Notes: a model not told the origin generated them from the sequence alone. DNA of 17,057 bases from Paraeggerthella sp964369725 (GCA_964369725.1 CAYJGC010000036.1:1-17057); one strand, 5' to 3'. Shown: positions 4,409 to 12,579, counted from the stretch's first letter. A program made the numbers and translations.

Positions 4409-6952
4409 TTAAAACTTCATAAAGCGATCATAGCGCGCTTTTAAGAGAGCTTCTGACTCAAGTTCGCAAAGCTCGTCAAGTGTTTTGGTAAGGTAACCAT
4501 ACACTTCCTGAGCAGCTTGGTCGGGGTTTTCGTGCGCGGGGCCTTCGCCCTCAGAAATGACATCATCCACCACACCCATCGCACATACTTCATGGGCGCC
4601 CATCTTCATCACATCGGCCGCTTCGGCTGCACGCGTACGGTCTTTCCATAAGATAGAAGCAAAACCCTCAGGCGACAATACCGAATATACTGCGTTTTCT
4701 TGCATAGCAACCCGGTCTGAAACAGCAAGCGCCAAAGCGCCGCCTGAACCACCTTCACCCAAAAGCACGCTTACTACCGGCACCTGCAATCCAGCCATTT
4801 CAATGAGGTTATCGGCAATTGCATTACCCTGCCCTCGCTCTTCTGCTTCCATGCCACAGAAGGCTCCCTGCGTATCAACCAAGCACACAATGGGGCGACC
4901 AAATTTTTCTGCCTGTCGCATAAAACGCAAGCTCTTACGATAGCCTTCTGGCTGAGGGCAACCAAAATTGCGACGGATGCGCTCTTTAAGATTTGCACCT
5001 TTTTCCTGCGCAATAACCGTGACCGCACGTCCATCAATCCAGCCCAGGCCACACACAATGGCTCCATCGTCACCAAAAGCGCGGTCGCCGTGCAGCTCAA
5101 TAAAACCCTCAACAAAGGCATTGATATACGTTAAAGCGGTAGGGCGGTGAACATTGCGGGCAAGCTGAACACTCTCCCACGCGTCGCCCACGTAATCGCG
5201 AGAAACAGAAGCTGAAGAACGTGCCTTTTTCTTTTCCTCAGTATCAAGCAATCCACCCTCAGCATCAAAGCTACCTTTTTGGATAGCGCGCTGCAAACGT
5301 TTACGTGAGGAAGCTCCTCGTCGATCCAAAGTGCTTGCAAGACTTGCTACCCGAGAGCGCAACAAAGACATTCCTCTTACACGCCCTTCAGTGTCAAGCA
5401 AGTCGTCAAAAGAAAATTCTTCGTAAGTAACCGTATTATACGTGCCCTTGCCATGCTCAAGACTATTGCAAACCGCTTGATAGTTAATGAGAATCTCGCA
5501 CTCTTCGCCCTCACTTTTGCCACGTCCTAAACCTTTTTGGAGCGTGGAAATATGAATGGCAAGCAGATGAGCGAGTGTGGAACGCATGTCTTCACGAGCA
5601 ACAATGCCATCAATCAAGCCATGTTCAAGAGCAAACTCTGCCGTTTGGAATCCCTCGGGAAGCTCTTGCTTAATAGTGTCTTTAATTACGCGCTGCCCTG
5701 CAAAGCCAATAAGGGCACGAGGTTCCGCCAAAATAATATCACCTTGCATAGCGAACGAAGCGGTAACACCTCCGGTTGTTGGGTCAGTCAACACCGAAAT
5801 ATAAGGCAATCCAGCCTGGGAATGACGCTCAAGAGCACACGAAACCTTGGCCATTTGCATAAGAGAGATGAGTCCCTCTTGCATGCGGGCACCACCAGAA
5901 GCAGTGAACACCACAACAGGCAAGCCTTCAGCGGTAGCACGCTCGACCAAACGAGCAACTTTCTCTCCCACCGCAGAACCCATTGAGCCCATAAGGAATT
6001 TCGACTCCATAATGCCAAGCGCAACGCGCAAGCCAGCTATAGTGCCTTCACCAGTACGCACCGCCTCTTCAAGACCTGTTTTCTCACGCAAGCTCTCCAA
6101 CTTCTGCGTATATCCAGGAAATGAAAGTGGGTCAGACTCAGCAACGCTGCGATTCCATTCTTTAAAAGTTCCCGCATCAAGCAAGTCGTTAATGCGCTCA
6201 TCTGAAGACATGCGCAAATAGGTCTTACAGGCAGGGCATACGTAGTGAGACGATGCCAATGAGGCTTCGTCGAAAGTAAGGCCGCATGAGTGACACACGC
6301 GCCACGTATCATCATCCATTATTTTTTGAGTGGAACACTCAACCCATCCCAAAAGAGGAGCCTCTTCACTCACGGGGCGCAAAACACGCAACCCACGCGC
6401 TGCAGCACGCGCCAAAAAGCTGTCAACCTGTGCCAGACCAGCAGCCTCATCGCACAACAAAATGGCTGAAGCACCGCAATTTTTTGCCGCTTCAAGAACT
6501 GCAAACGCATTACAAAACAATGCGTCTGAGTATTTTTCACCTAATGAAACACTGACCGGTGCAAGTTTTATATACGATTCAGAACGCTTGTCTTGCGTAT
6601 AAACAGCGCAAGCACAAAAACCCGCTTCAGCAACACTGGGGATAATTCGCTTCGCCGTTTTTCCGCGCGCCATCACAAGCGCAACCGGACCGAGAGACAC
6701 CGCTTCTGAAGTGTGCCTTTTTGTAGCGGCTCTCACCTCTGAAGGAGACACTTCGGTATACGTTGACATATCAACCGCATCAACGGCGTTAGGAGAAACG
6801 GAAGCATCACGTGTTTCTTCCACTACCGTTGACAACCGATAAGCAACATCCGAACTTTTCTCAACTTTTTCCTGCGCTGCTTTTGAATCAGCATCACCTG
6901 AAAAAGAACCGTTAACACCTAACGTAATGTAACCTTGCTTACCTTGTTTCAT
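4409..6952 (-). CDS. accDA: Acetyl-CoA carboxylase carboxyltransferase AccD-AccA fusion with BC-N-like domain
   Basis: 847 residues forming both carboxyltransferase halves of acetyl-CoA carboxylase in one chain; it moves the carboxyl group from carboxybiotin to acetyl-CoA, giving malonyl-CoA. Order: Ser/Thr-rich N-terminus (1-85); a domain resembling the biotin carboxylase N-terminal domain (88-195: ALVMARG..AKRII, then AVYT.DKR, EAAKNCGASAI); AccD zinc ribbon (C220, C223, C239, C242); AccD crotonase-fold core (about 250-475, with TASGGARMQEG and LTDPTTGGV); a 100-residue linker; AccA (about 585-840, with SVQLARNVHRP, DTQGAFCGMEAEERGQ, GEGGSGGAL and SPEGFASILW). ATG at 6952 follows AAGGTG with a 6-base spacer. 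It is the last gene of the fab cluster, 51 bases after fabZ. No accB or full accC is in the window, so the partner subunits must be elsewhere. The BC-like domain lacks the ATP-grasp part and cannot be a working carboxylase alone. Confidence 0.95.
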   Translation of the reverse strand: MKQGKQGYITLGVNGSFSGDADSKAAQEKVEKSSDVAYRLSTVVEETRDASVSPNAVDAVDMSTYTEVSPSEVRAATKRHTSEAVSLGPVALVMARGKTAKRIIPSVAEAGFCACAVYTQDKRSESYIKLAPVSVSLGEKYSDALFCNAFAVLEAAKNCGASAILLCDEAAGLAQVDSFLARAAARGLRVLRPVSEEAPLLGWVECSTQKIMDDDTWRVCHSCGLTFDEASLASSHYVCPACKTYLRMSSDERINDLLDAGTFKEWNRSVAESDPLSFPGYTQKLESLREKTGLEEAVRTGEGTIAGLRVALGIMESKFLMGSMGSAVGEKVARLVERATAEGLPVVVFTASGGARMQEGLISLMQMAKVSCALERHSQAGLPYISVLTDPTTGGVTASFAMQGDIILAEPRALIGFAGQRVIKDTIKQELPEGFQTAEFALEHGLIDGIVAREDMRSTLAHLLAIHISTLQKGLGRGKSEGEECEILINYQAVCNSLEHGKGTYNTVTYEEFSFDDLLDTEGRVRGMSLLRSRVASLASTLDRRGASSRKRLQRAIQKGSFDAEGGLLDTEEKKKARSSASVSRDYVGDAWESVQLARNVHRPTALTYINAFVEGFIELHGDRAFGDDGAIVCGLGWIDGRAVTVIAQEKGANLKERIRRNFGCPQPEGYRKSLRFMRQAEKFGRPIVCLVDTQGAFCGMEAEERGQGNAIADNLIEMAGLQVPVVSVLLGEGGSGGALALAVSDRVAMQENAVYSVLSPEGFASILWKDRTRAAEAADVMKMGAHEVCAMGVVDDVISEGEGPAHENPDQAAQEVYGYLTKTLDELCELESEALLKARYDRFMKF

Positions 6953-7003
6953 TAAATCACCTTCTGCCCTGTACTATCATTAACTCGAAAAAGTGTTTTT
7001 CAC

Positions 7004-7447
7004 TTAGGCCTTTGCGAGAACATATTTTTGCGTAGCAGTAGCGCATAGTTGACCATCTACGCTTGCTTCAACTTCCGCAACACAAAGACGCGAAGAAGAT
7101 TTTATAATGCGCCCTTTCAAGGTGAGAATTTCACCTGGATTTACTTGACGACGAAATTTTGCATTATCTATTCCTGTCAAAAATCCAATAGATCCTTCGG
7201 CGCCGCGCTCCACAAGGATACAAAACGAAGCAGCTTGAGCCAACGCTTCCATAATGATGACACCTGGTAAAACTGGATGACCAGGAAAATGTCCTTCAAA
7301 AAGCGCAAGGCTTGGATCAGCGTCAAGCTGAGCTTCAATCTCAACACCTGGCTCGCAAGCTACCACTCTACTCACCCAGCAAAAGGGGTCACGATGCGGA
7401 AGAACCGCCTCGACCACTTCTTTACCACAAGGATACTGAATATCCAT
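7004..7447 (-). CDS. fabZ: 3-hydroxyacyl-ACP dehydratase FabZ
   Basis: 147 residues, normal length for the single hot-dog-fold FabZ that dehydrates 3-hydroxyacyl-ACP to trans-2-enoyl-ACP in the elongation cycle. HRDPFCWV (18-25) and EGHFPGHPVLPGV hold the catalytic His53; MEALAQA holds Glu67, 14 residues later as in E. coli FabZ (His54/Glu68). The ATG follows GAAGGGACG at suitable spacing. It lies between fabF (180-bp gap) and accDA. With no FabA or FabM visible, unsaturated fatty-acid synthesis is not explained by this locus. Confidence 0.95.
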   Translation of the reverse strand: MDIQYPCGKEVVEAVLPHRDPFCWVSRVVACEPGVEIEAQLDADPSLALFEGHFPGHPVLPGVIIMEALAQAASFCILVERGAEGSIGFLTGIDNAKFRRQVNPGEILTLKGRIIKSSSRLCVAEVEASVDGQLCATATQKYVLAKA

Positions 7448-7627
7448 TGATTCGTCCCTTCAACCTAAATATATCTACTGCACCACTACTCGACTGCAAA
7501 ATCTCATGCTACCTCAAAGCATTAGACACCATTCTTCGACAACTTCGACAACCCCTAACGCATGATTGGTAAGGCGTTATCCGTCCGAGCAGCTATTCAT
7601 CGAACCCTAGTCCGACCAGCTCTACTG
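7448..7627. other. Gap between fabF and fabZ where accB lies in related clusters
   Basis: 180 bases with no open frame and no biotinylation motif in any minus-strand frame. It contains a tandem 9-bp repeat CTTCGACAA (7534-7542, 7543-7551) and an imperfect direct repeat GTCCGAGCAGCT/GTCCGACCAGCT (7583-7594, 7610-7621; 11 of 12 identical). Every other junction in the cluster from fabK to fabF is overlapping or only a few bases long. In the streptococcal cluster this position holds accB (biotin carboxyl carrier protein). Confidence 0.5.
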
Positions 7628-8917
7628 CTACCCTAAGTAAGGTGCAAGAGCAAGCGAAGCATTGTGTCCACCAAAACCAAGTGAATTTGATAATGCTACC
7701 TTTTGCGGATAATTCAGCTTGGGTTCGGTTATTACATGTACCGGACATTCTTCGTCGGCTTGTTCAAAGCCGGTCGTCGGAGGAACGCACTCGTTTGCAA
7801 CTGCCAAAGCACAAACAATAGCTTCGATAGCTCCTGCAGCACCGAGCGTGTGTCCTGTCGTACCCTTAACCGACATGACAGGAACCTCTCGTGCTAATTC
7901 TTCGCCGCACAAAATTGCAATGGCAGATGATTCTGTTTTGTCATTAGCAGGAGTACCTGTTCCGTGGGTATTAATGTGACCAATGTCTTGTGCGCTATAG
8001 CCCCCTTCAGCAAGAGCTTGAGCCATAGCACGAGCAACACCTTCGCCATCTGGCGATGGGGCGGTCATATGATACGCATCGCCGGTTGATCCGTAACCCA
8101 CCACCTCAGCAAGTATCGTAGCACCGCGCTCTAACGCATGCTCAAGAGACTCTAAAACAAGTGCACCAGCACCTTCACCTGCCACAAAGCCAGCGCGCCT
8201 CACATCAAACGGAAGAGATGCGCAGGCAGGGTCTTCTGACTTGGTCAAAGCACCCAAGTTTGAAAAACCTGCAATACAGATAGGAGAAATTGACTCTTCC
8301 GAACCACCTGCAAGTGCCATATCAATATATCCATGACGAATATCACGCATTGCCGTTCCTATGCAATGAGCACCTGTTGCACAAGCGGTTACCACTTCAA
8401 TACATTCGCCCTTTAAACCATAGCGAATAGAAAGCATCCCTGAAACGATATTGCCAATCATTGACGGAATAAACAACGGATTTACGCGCTTGGGGCCTTT
8501 CTCAATCAGTGTACGAAAACCACTTTCAAGCTCATCAATTCCGCCAATTCCCGTGCCAAAAATACAGGCAATACGCGTTGCGTCTTCCGTCTCAATATCT
8601 ACGCCAGCCTGAGCCATTGCTTCATCAGAAGCGACCATCGCAAACTGAACAAAGCGCTCAAAACGGCGTGCTTCTTTTTTAGAAAGACCGTGTTGTGTAG
8701 CATCAAAATCACGAACCTCGCCAGCAATATGTACGTCATATTCACTGGTATCAAAATGCGTTATCGGAGCTATACAGCAATTTTTCTCCATAACGGCATT
8801 CCAAAGCGGCTCAACACCAATACCCGCCGGAGATACTGCACCCATACCAGTAATAACAACACGATGCGTACCGTCACTACGGCGCGTGCTAATTTCTTTT
8901 GTTATGTTTTCACTCAT
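7628..8917 (-). CDS. fabF: 3-oxoacyl-ACP synthase II FabF
   Basis: 429 residues of a condensing enzyme that extends acyl-ACP by two carbons from malonyl-ACP. The Cys-His-His triad is visible: Cys179 in VTACATGAH, His318 in NTHGTGTPANDKTE and His356 in KGTTGHTLGAAG (with Lys351). The C-terminal NSLGFGGHNASL is also typical. Length fits FabF rather than FabH or a polyketide synthase. The ATG overlaps the fabG stop by 4 bases (ATGA), with GGAGG 9 bases upstream inside fabG, so the two are translationally coupled. The protein starts about 18 residues before the usual VVITGMGAVSP. Confidence 0.96.
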   Translation of the reverse strand: MSENITKEISTRRSDGTHRVVITGMGAVSPAGIGVEPLWNAVMEKNCCIAPITHFDTSEYDVHIAGEVRDFDATQHGLSKKEARRFERFVQFAMVASDEAMAQAGVDIETEDATRIACIFGTGIGGIDELESGFRTLIEKGPKRVNPLFIPSMIGNIVSGMLSIRYGLKGECIEVVTACATGAHCIGTAMRDIRHGYIDMALAGGSEESISPICIAGFSNLGALTKSEDPACASLPFDVRRAGFVAGEGAGALVLESLEHALERGATILAEVVGYGSTGDAYHMTAPSPDGEGVARAMAQALAEGGYSAQDIGHINTHGTGTPANDKTESSAIAILCGEELAREVPVMSVKGTTGHTLGAAGAIEAIVCALAVANECVPPTTGFEQADEECPVHVITEPKLNYPQKVALSNSLGFGGHNASLALAPYLG

Positions 8918-9678
8918 AGCGACATACCTCCATCAATACAAACTACTTGACCCGTAATATATGCGGCTTCTTCGCTTGCTAAAAAGCGTACTAAACAAGC
9001 CACTTCCGAAGCTTCTCCAAAACGCTTTGATGCAATGTAGCCAAGCATGGCGTCTTTCTGCTTCTCCGAAAGCTTGTCGGTCATATCTGTCGTAACAAAA
9101 CCAGGAGCTACGGCATTTACGGTAATATTGCGAGCTGCCAATTCTTTAGCAAGAGACTTAGTTAACCCAATAACACCAGCTTTTGAAGCAGCATAATTGA
9201 CCTGCCCCGCATTACCTGAAACTCCAACTACGCTTGAAAGGTTAACTATGCGGCCATAACGCTGTTTCATCATGCGCTGAGCAGCTGCTTTGCAGCAATT
9301 AAACGTACCTTTGAGATTCACTTCGATAACAGAATCGAAATCCTCTTCCTTCATACGTACCGCAAGCCCATCGCGTGTAATACCAGCGTTGTTTACCAAA
9401 ACATCTACTCTTCCAAATGCATCATTGGCTGCGTCAATCAAATCCGCAGCCTGTGCAGCGTCTGCCACATTTGCTGCTACCGCAAGGGTCTTAACGCCGT
9501 ATTCATCTGAAAGACGCTGAGCTAACGCTTGCGCAGCCTCTAACCCACTTTCGCTTGAACAGTTAATACACACATTAAAACCCGTACGAGCCAACTCCTC
9601 AGCCACAGCCAACCCTATACCTCTGTTTGAGCCAGTTACAACGGCACTTTTGTTCAAAACGCAGGAATTATCGCTCAC
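8914..9678 (-). CDS. fabG: 3-oxoacyl-ACP reductase FabG
   Basis: 254-residue short-chain dehydrogenase that reduces 3-oxoacyl-ACP with NADPH. It has the nucleotide-binding TGSNRGIG (15-22), NNAG (96-99), and the catalytic Ser149, Tyr162 and Lys166 in NLSSVVG and NYAASK, with NAVAPGFVTTDMT and a GG near the C-terminus. The start is GTG at 9678-9676, with AAAGGAG inside the end of fabD; GTG is chosen because it follows this site by five bases and gives the family's usual N-terminus. Its stop overlaps the fabF start. Its position in the cluster makes FabG far more likely than another SDR. Confidence 0.95.
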   Translation of the reverse strand: MSDNSCVLNKSAVVTGSNRGIGLAVAEELARTGFNVCINCSSESGLEAAQALAQRLSDEYGVKTLAVAANVADAAQAADLIDAANDAFGRVDVLVNNAGITRDGLAVRMKEEDFDSVIEVNLKGTFNCCKAAAQRMMKQRYGRIVNLSSVVGVSGNAGQVNYAASKAGVIGLTKSLAKELAARNITVNAVAPGFVTTDMTDKLSEKQKDAMLGYIASKRFGEASEVACLVRFLASEEAAYITGQVVCIDGGMSL

Positions 9679-9680
9679 AG

Positions 9681-10649
9681 CTACTCCTTTTCCTCACGCG
9701 TGTTGCCGCACAATGCAACGCACGCATCAAAACTTGCCTGGTCTTGCACACATATCCGCTCTGAACCCTTATCAATGCGCTTGACAAGATTCACCAATAC
9801 ACCGCCAACGCCCACTTCAACAAACGTGTGAGCACCCGCAGCAAGCAACGTTTCTACACTTTGCTGAAAACGCACAGGGCTCATTACCTGACGAACTAAA
9901 TGATCGCTCGCCTCTTGTGCCTGTAACGGCTGCGCATCAATATTACAAATAAGGGGAATAGTAGCCTCATTAAAGGTACACCCAGCAAAATAGTCGTCGA
10001 GATTTTCGGCTGCCTGTTGCATCAAGGGACTATGAAAAGCTCCTGAAGTAGCAAGACGAGAAGACCTTTTTCCCGCTGCAGCCCATGCTTCTTCTGCGCG
10101 AGCAATGGCTTGCTCGGAACCGGAAATAACAATCTGTCCGGGACAATTGAAGTTGGCAGGAGACAATACTTCCCCCTGAGCACACGATTCACAAAGCTCA
10201 ACAACGCTTTGTTCGTCTGCCTTTAATAAAGCGCTCATTGCCCCGGGGTTATCTTGAGCCGCTTGCGCCATAAACTGAGAACGAGCCTTCACCAACTGAA
10301 ATACGTCTTCGTCGGACAACATGCCAGAAATTGCCAAAGCGCTAATCTGTCCCAAAGAAAAACCAAGAACAGCAGCGGGGCTAACACCGCTTGCTTGCAA
10401 TGCACGGGCAGTGGCAATTGAGAGAGCACAGAGGGTTGGTTGCGCATACCGCGTATCATTGAGCTTGGCAGCTTCTGCCGTGCAGATAAAATCTGCCATG
10501 TTGTATCCCATAACGTCTGAAGCACACTCAAAGACTGATGCAACTTCAGGAATAGCAAACAACTCTTCACCCATGCCAGGCTTTTGAGAACCTTGGCCGC
10601 TACACAAAAAAACGGGTGCCGTAGCAGCAATTGAAGCTATATCAGTCAT
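9681..10649 (-). CDS. fabD: Malonyl-CoA:ACP transacylase FabD
   Basis: 322 residues. It transfers malonyl from CoA to ACP, supplying FabF. LCSGQGSQKPGMG (15-27) is the N-terminal hallmark. The nucleophile Ser98 lies in LGFSLGQISAL, Arg123 in KARSQFMA, and His206 in GAFHSPLM. The usual G-H-S-L-G-E elbow reads G-F-S-L-G-Q here, so both the residue before the serine and the Glu are changed, while the Ser-His pair is kept. The ATG overlaps the fabK stop (TAATG), and the stop lies 2 bases before the fabG start, indicating coupled translation. Confidence 0.94.
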   Translation of the reverse strand: MTDIASIAATAPVFLCSGQGSQKPGMGEELFAIPEVASVFECASDVMGYNMADFICTAEAAKLNDTRYAQPTLCALSIATARALQASGVSPAAVLGFSLGQISALAISGMLSDEDVFQLVKARSQFMAQAAQDNPGAMSALLKADEQSVVELCESCAQGEVLSPANFNCPGQIVISGSEQAIARAEEAWAAAGKRSSRLATSGAFHSPLMQQAAENLDDYFAGCTFNEATIPLICNIDAQPLQAQEASDHLVRQVMSPVRFQQSVETLLAAGAHTFVEVGVGGVLVNLVKRIDKGSERICVQDQASFDACVALCGNTREEKE

Positions 10650-11620
10650 TACACTATACGTCCTCGTTGAGCATTTAAAGCCAAAAGCGCCGCGAGGTCA
10701 CGCGTAGTTAAAGCTTGAACCTCTGCCGTAAGTTGATCAATAACGTCTTGTGCTGTCTTGCGCTCGGTTACTAAAGCTGCAATCTGACCAGCCATGACAG
10801 AGCCGCTATCCATGTCGCCCTGTACGGCACGCGCCAAAGAGCCTGCATACATTGCTTCAAGCTCTTCGCCATTTTTTGCCATATCCGCTTCAAGCGCTTT
10901 AACCGAACGAGCAAATTTATTCTTCAAGCAACGAACGGGATGTCCGCTACCGCGACCCGTTACGATGGTGTCGGAATCCTTTGCCTTCAACACGCGCTGC
11001 TTATATTCATCTGCAATGAGGCACTCTTCTACGGTCAAAAAGCGTGTACCAATTTGCACGCCTTCGGCTCCAAGCGCCAAAGCTGCAGCAAAGCCGCGAC
11101 CATCAGCAATACCGCCAGCAGCAATAACAGGAATTGAAACCGCATCACACACTGCAGGAATAAGTGCCATTGTGGTAAGTTCGCCCACATGTCCACCCGC
11201 TTCAGTTCCTTCGGCAACTACTGCATCAACACCAAGCTTCTCCATGCGCGTAGCATGAGCTGTGCAAGCGATAACCGGAACAACCTTAATGCCGGCCTCT
11301 TTCCACATAGGGATATAGTTGGCAGGACTTCCGGCTCCCGTGGTAATCACGTCAACATGTAAATCAACCAAAAGTTTTGCTACTTCTGCCGCAGCTGGAT
11401 CCATGAGCATGACGTTTGCGCCAATAGGCTTGTTGGTCAAAGAACGAGCGATTGCCACCTGTTCTTCCACCCAAGTAAGTGGAGCACCGCCACAAGCGAT
11501 AATACCAAGGCCGCCTGCTTCACTTACTGCTCCCGCAAGATTGCCGTCGGCGATACGAGCCATTGCACCTTGCAAAATTGGAGACTCTATACCCAAAACT
11601 TCAGAGACACGCGTCTTCAT
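10649..11620 (-). CDS. fabK: FMN-dependent enoyl-ACP reductase FabK
   Basis: 323-residue TIM-barrel flavoprotein of the nitronate monooxygenase/FabK family, which reduces enoyl-ACP with NAD(P)H in the last step of each elongation cycle. PILQGAMARIADGNLAGAVS (14-33) and ACGG start the FMN barrel. EGTEAGGHVGE contains His144, matching the FabK histidine of Streptococcus pneumoniae. IPVIAAGGIADGRG and GVQIGTRFL bind the FMN phosphate. Its place between acpP and fabD favours FabK over a nitronate monooxygenase. No FabI or FabL is in the window. ATG 11620 follows GAGGAATG. Organisms relying on FabK are typically insensitive to triclosan; this is family knowledge. Confidence 0.94.
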   Translation of the reverse strand: MKTRVSEVLGIESPILQGAMARIADGNLAGAVSEAGGLGIIACGGAPLTWVEEQVAIARSLTNKPIGANVMLMDPAAAEVAKLLVDLHVDVITTGAGSPANYIPMWKEAGIKVVPVIACTAHATRMEKLGVDAVVAEGTEAGGHVGELTTMALIPAVCDAVSIPVIAAGGIADGRGFAAALALGAEGVQIGTRFLTVEECLIADEYKQRVLKAKDSDTIVTGRGSGHPVRCLKNKFARSVKALEADMAKNGEELEAMYAGSLARAVQGDMDSGSVMAGQIAALVTERKTAQDVIDQLTAEVQALTTRDLAALLALNAQRGRIV

Positions 11621-11655
11621 AATTCATTCCTCATTTCACATACTTTTTGGCATAT

Positions 11656-11686
11656 ACAAAAGCGAGCTGCCAGTAGCAGCTCGCTT
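11656..11686 (-). terminator. Attenuator or terminator between acpP and fabK
   Basis: A perfect 11-bp stem, AAGCGAGCTGC (11660-11670) with GCAGCTCGCTT (11676-11686), has a 5-base loop. On the minus strand it is followed by TTTTG. It starts 13 bases past the acpP stop. Partial termination here would give more acpP message than fabKDGFZ message, or the hairpin could protect the acpP 3' end. Confidence 0.65.
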
Positions 11687-11699
11687 GCCGACGACTCTC

Positions 11700-11918
11700 T
11701 TACAAAGAATCGATGTGAGCTACCAACTGACCAATAGTCTGAATGCCTTCAGGCTCACCAAATTCAACTTCACATTTTTCTTCAAGGTCGCAAATAAGCT
11801 CAACCATATCAAGCGAGTCAATGCCCAAAGACTCAAGCGTTGCTTCTTCAGAAATAGCTGAAGCGTCAAGATCAAGGTTTTCTACCAAAACTTCTTTTAC
11901 GATATCAATTGTTGCCAT
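11700..11918 (-). CDS. acpP: Acyl carrier protein
   Basis: 72-residue acidic four-helix acyl carrier protein. Ser35 in LGIDSLDMVEL is the 4'-phosphopantetheine site. Length and the glutamate/aspartate-rich composition are normal. The ATG at 11918 follows AAAGGA with a 7-base spacer. It is the first structural gene after the regulator and has its own promoter and a strong hairpin downstream, so it is probably expressed as a short abundant message as well as part of the operon. All fab enzymes in the cluster act on substrates attached to it. Confidence 0.96.
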   Translation of the reverse strand: MATIDIVKEVLVENLDLDASAISEEATLESLGIDSLDMVELICDLEEKCEVEFGEPEGIQTIGQLVAHIDSL

Positions 11919-11934
11919 TATGATCCTTTCATTT

Positions 11935-11995
11935 CATGAATAGTTAGATAATCAAAGTATTACTACAAAAAGAATCATACGCATGAATAATCAAA
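11935..11995. repeat. Repeated motif in the acpP promoter, candidate FabT operator
   Basis: CATGAAT...AATCAAA occurs twice: fused as CATGAATAATCAAA at 11982-11995, and split by 8 bases at 11935-11941 plus 11950-11956. The first copy lies between the -35 and -10 boxes of the acpP promoter, and the second just downstream of the predicted start. On the minus strand both contain TTTGATT, similar to the TTTGA half-site of streptococcal FabT operators. Binding is inferred. Confidence 0.45.
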
Positions 11996-12002
11996 AAAGC
12001 AA
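11974..12002 (-). promoter_or_regulatory. Promoter of acpP and the fab operon
   Basis: On the minus strand TTGCTT (12002-11997), a 17-base spacer and TATGAT (11979-11974, 5/6 to consensus) predict a start near 11967, giving a leader of about 50 bases. The spacer contains one copy of the repeated CATGAAT/AATCAAA motif. Confidence 0.6.
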
Positions 12003-12022
12003 GACAGAGAAAGCTCACTCCA

Positions 12023-12547
12023 TTATTTCTGCGGGAGCTCTGCTTGGGAATCGAAAAAAGATTTAACCTTACAAAGCGCAGAAGCCAAAATGCGTTCTTC
12101 GTCTTTAGAGAGGTCTTCGAGCGCTTCATCAATCATTTGATGATGAAAAAGGTCATGTACACGGTACACTTGTCGACCCTTTTTTGTCAGCGAAATCAAA
12201 ACCTTACGACGGTCGTCTTCTGCACGCACACGCTCAAGGTACCCTTTCTTTACCAGCCTATTAACTGCTGTTGTTAAAGTAGCTAGCGTAACACTCAATC
12301 TTAAAGCGACTTCGCTCATAGTACATTCCTCATGCAAACCAACTGCCACAATAGTATGCACTTCCTTAATGGTAAGTCCATGTGTCAGTCGATTATCAAG
12401 CGAGCGTTCTTCTATACGCAAAATAGAATTAAACGTACCTGAAAGCAGTTCGTCTATACCTTCCCGCCTTAACAGGGACACTTCATCACATGTCTCGCTA
12501 AAACCCCCCGCTATGGTTTTCATTAAGCTAATTGACCCAGACATCAC
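12023..12547 (-). CDS. fabT: MarR-family regulator, FabT-like
   Basis: 174 residues with a MarR winged helix. The recognition part MSEVALRLSVTLATLTTAVN (about 76-95) is followed by RLVKKGYLER and the wing RAEDDRRKVLISLTKKG, then two C-terminal dimer helices. GLTIKEVHTIVAVG before it is typical of FabT. Position directly upstream of acpP-fabK matches FabT of streptococci and lactococci, which represses the cluster when bound to long-chain acyl-ACP. The start may be GTG 12547 or the adjacent ATG 12544; a weak GAGGG lies upstream. The 44 bases between the preceding membrane gene and this start hold a tandem 10-bp repeat. The symbol is assigned by context; effector binding is not shown. Confidence 0.85.
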   Translation of the reverse strand: MMSGSISLMKTIAGGFSETCDEVSLLRREGIDELLSGTFNSILRIEERSLDNRLTHGLTIKEVHTIVAVGLHEECTMSEVALRLSVTLATLTTAVNRLVKKGYLERVRAEDDRRKVLISLTKKGRQVYRVHDLFHHQMIDEALEDLSKDEERILASALCKVKSFFDSQAELPQK

Positions 12548-12559
12548 TCTTCACTTCCC

Positions 12560-12579
12560 TCTCAAATACTCTCAAATAC
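12560..12579 (-). repeat. Tandem 10-bp repeat upstream of the fabT-like gene
   Basis: GTATTTGAGA is repeated twice head to tail on the minus strand, ending 12 bases before the start codon. Each copy contains TTTGA, the core of streptococcal FabT half-sites. A -10-like TAGAAT lies just upstream (12597-12592), but no convincing -35 box was found. It may be an autoregulatory site. Confidence 0.35.

Noticed and set aside
5537..5986. 149-codon plus-strand frame inside accDA
   Set aside because: Antisense shadow of the conserved AccD core; no start signals.
7448..7627. accB fragment in the fabF-fabZ gap
   Set aside because: Translated the minus strand in all three frames: several stops and no MKM/AMK biotinylation motif or BCCP-like strand pattern.
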